Part shown: positions 63,415 to 64,000 of the stretch, piece by piece | Numbering within the stretch: the stretch's first letter is position 1 | How the letters are laid out: each line of letters starts with the position of its first letter | Origin: Kaistella gelatinilytica | Lineage (GTDB): Bacteria; Bacteroidota; Bacteroidia; Flavobacteriales; Weeksellaceae | Assembly (NCBI RefSeq): GCF_015679325.1 | Contig: NZ_JADPVI010000001.1 | Span: 124,001-188,000 of the forward strand | DNA: 64,000 nucleotides | Direction of reading: 5' to 3' | Translations under genes and position numbers: made by a program | Notes under the pieces: generated by a model | Told to the model about the DNA's origin: nothing | The model's database searches: none | The model's input: the letters and a program-made list of their open reading frames with translations, nothing else

Positions 63415-64000
63415 TGTTCCGGTTCTATTTTTTCCGCCCCTTTTCTTTGTTCTTTGGCAACGTCGTAGATCAGTTCCAAGATTTCCTGTAAATTTTTCAA
63501 TTCTGTGAGATGCGTGATTCGGTTGGGATCGCGCAGATTAGAAATTTCATTTTCGGTAATTTCTTTTTTTCGAATTTCCATTAATTTTTCTACAGAATCT
63601 TCTGGCTTCAGAGCGCTTTCTTCTCTAATGTTTTCATGAAATTTCTCCTGTTCCAGAAGTAAACTCGTTCGCAATAATTCAGCAGAAATTTTACGCTTCC
63701 AACTTTCAAAATCGATCTCTGGATAATCTTTCGCAGATTTTGGATATTGAGAGAATGATGCGATATAAGCCGTTATCAAATGCGCCGTATTCACAAACTG
63801 ATGAATATTTTCGAGTTTTTTCTGCTGATTTTTGGGATCAGAAATCATTCGCTGGAAATTGTCAGAAAGATTGGCCAAGTCGATCACAGCATCTTTCCTT
63901 CGCAATTTGTATTCTTGAATTGCAGTGTTTTTATCATTAAAGAAATTCATGACCGCCGTGAAATATTTTAAATTGCTTTTCGCGGCTTTCTTCATTAAAT
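63390..64000 (-). CDS. C-terminal part of a FUSC-family inner-membrane protein, cut by window
   Basis: The frame is open to the right edge, since the codon before the ATG at 63995 is a leucine codon and no stop precedes it. The visible 201+ residues are the cytoplasmic C-terminal part of a YccS/FUSC-like protein: FNDKNTAIQEYKLRRKDAVIDLANLSDNFQRMISDPKNQQ, then a histidine-containing TAHLITAYIASFSQY, as in FUSC proteins where YKLxRKxA precedes a short ADxxxxLxxMxxEP segment. Substrates of these exporters vary. It overlaps the phosphopantetheinyl transferase gene by 25 bases on the opposite strand. Confidence 0.7.
   Translation of the reverse strand, partial: LMKKAAKSNLKYFTAVMNFFNDKNTAIQEYKLRRKDAVIDLANLSDNFQRMISDPKNQQKKLENIHQFVNTAHLITAYIASFSQYPKSAKDYPEIDFESWKRKISAELLRTSLLLEQEKFHENIREESALKPEDSVEKLMEIRKKEITENEISNLRDPNRITHLTELKNLQEILELIYDVAKEQRKGAEKIEPEHQSTIVKQ

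Noticed and set aside
1-64000. CRISPR arrays, intact transposases, rRNA operons, riboswitches
   Set aside because: I looked for spaced direct repeats, transposase or integrase motifs, rRNA-like stretches and classic riboswitch cores. None was visible.

Overview
The window looks like chromosome of a low-GC Bacteroidota bacterium of the Flavobacteriia, most likely the Chryseobacterium/Kaistella branch of the Weeksellaceae. The grounds are a type IX secretion C-terminal sorting domain, several SusC/SusD pairs, FecI/FecR regulation, lipoproteins with short N-termini, no visible Shine-Dalgarno pattern, and repeated matches to the Bacteroidota sigma promoter (TTTG, about 19 bp, TAnnTTTG). There are no rRNA or tRNA genes, CRISPR arrays or intact mobile elements that I can see. 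Gene density is high and I found no clear pseudogene.

Layout. Positions 1-16,300 are mostly housekeeping: rarA (cut by the left edge), a secreted M1 aminopeptidase, pheA, pepE, a thioesterase, dnaA with a protein tyrosine phosphatase and an RsmI-like methylase behind it, an Mpo1-like membrane protein, a methyltransferase, metG, a TPR-GAF histidine kinase and a small DUF6799-type lipoprotein. Positions 16,933-30,403 form a starch/maltodextrin utilisation locus: SusC, SusD, SusE-like and SusF-like lipoproteins, a GH97 alpha-glucosidase (SusB-like, three catalytic glutamates at the spacing of the characterised enzyme), a GH13 amylase/neopullulanase, a secreted SnoaL-like protein and an MFS sugar transporter. 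Starch would be bound and partly cut at the surface, imported through SusCD, hydrolysed in the periplasm and taken up by the MFS protein.

Positions 30,452-43,636 hold a second nutrient locus of another kind: a FecI-type sigma factor and divergent FecR anti-sigma factor, a SusC with an N-terminal STN signalling domain, SusD, a thioredoxin-fold lipoprotein, a DsbD-like thiol-disulfide transporter and a large M16 peptidase. It has no glycosidase. Combining import, disulfide reduction and proteolysis suggests uptake of cysteine-containing peptides or proteins. This is the most interesting candidate system here.

Positions 43,859-64,000 return to core metabolism: pirin, a DUF808 membrane protein, a purine block (purM, purN, purH, purD, guaA), an ABC1/UbiB kinase, a TonB-linked outer-membrane barrel, a lipoprotein, a DEAD-box helicase with a DEFD motif, a hemerythrin-like protein, a membrane TPR protein with a LuxR-like helix-turn-helix, ahcY, a phosphopantetheinyl transferase and the end of a FUSC-family protein. 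Intergenic spaces carry interspersed hairpin repeats (two copies of an element near 26.3 and 50.7 kb, two copies of another near 40.6 and 44.6 kb, a chain of hairpins near 47.7 kb) and a 558-base space near 59 kb that may be the scar of a lost element.
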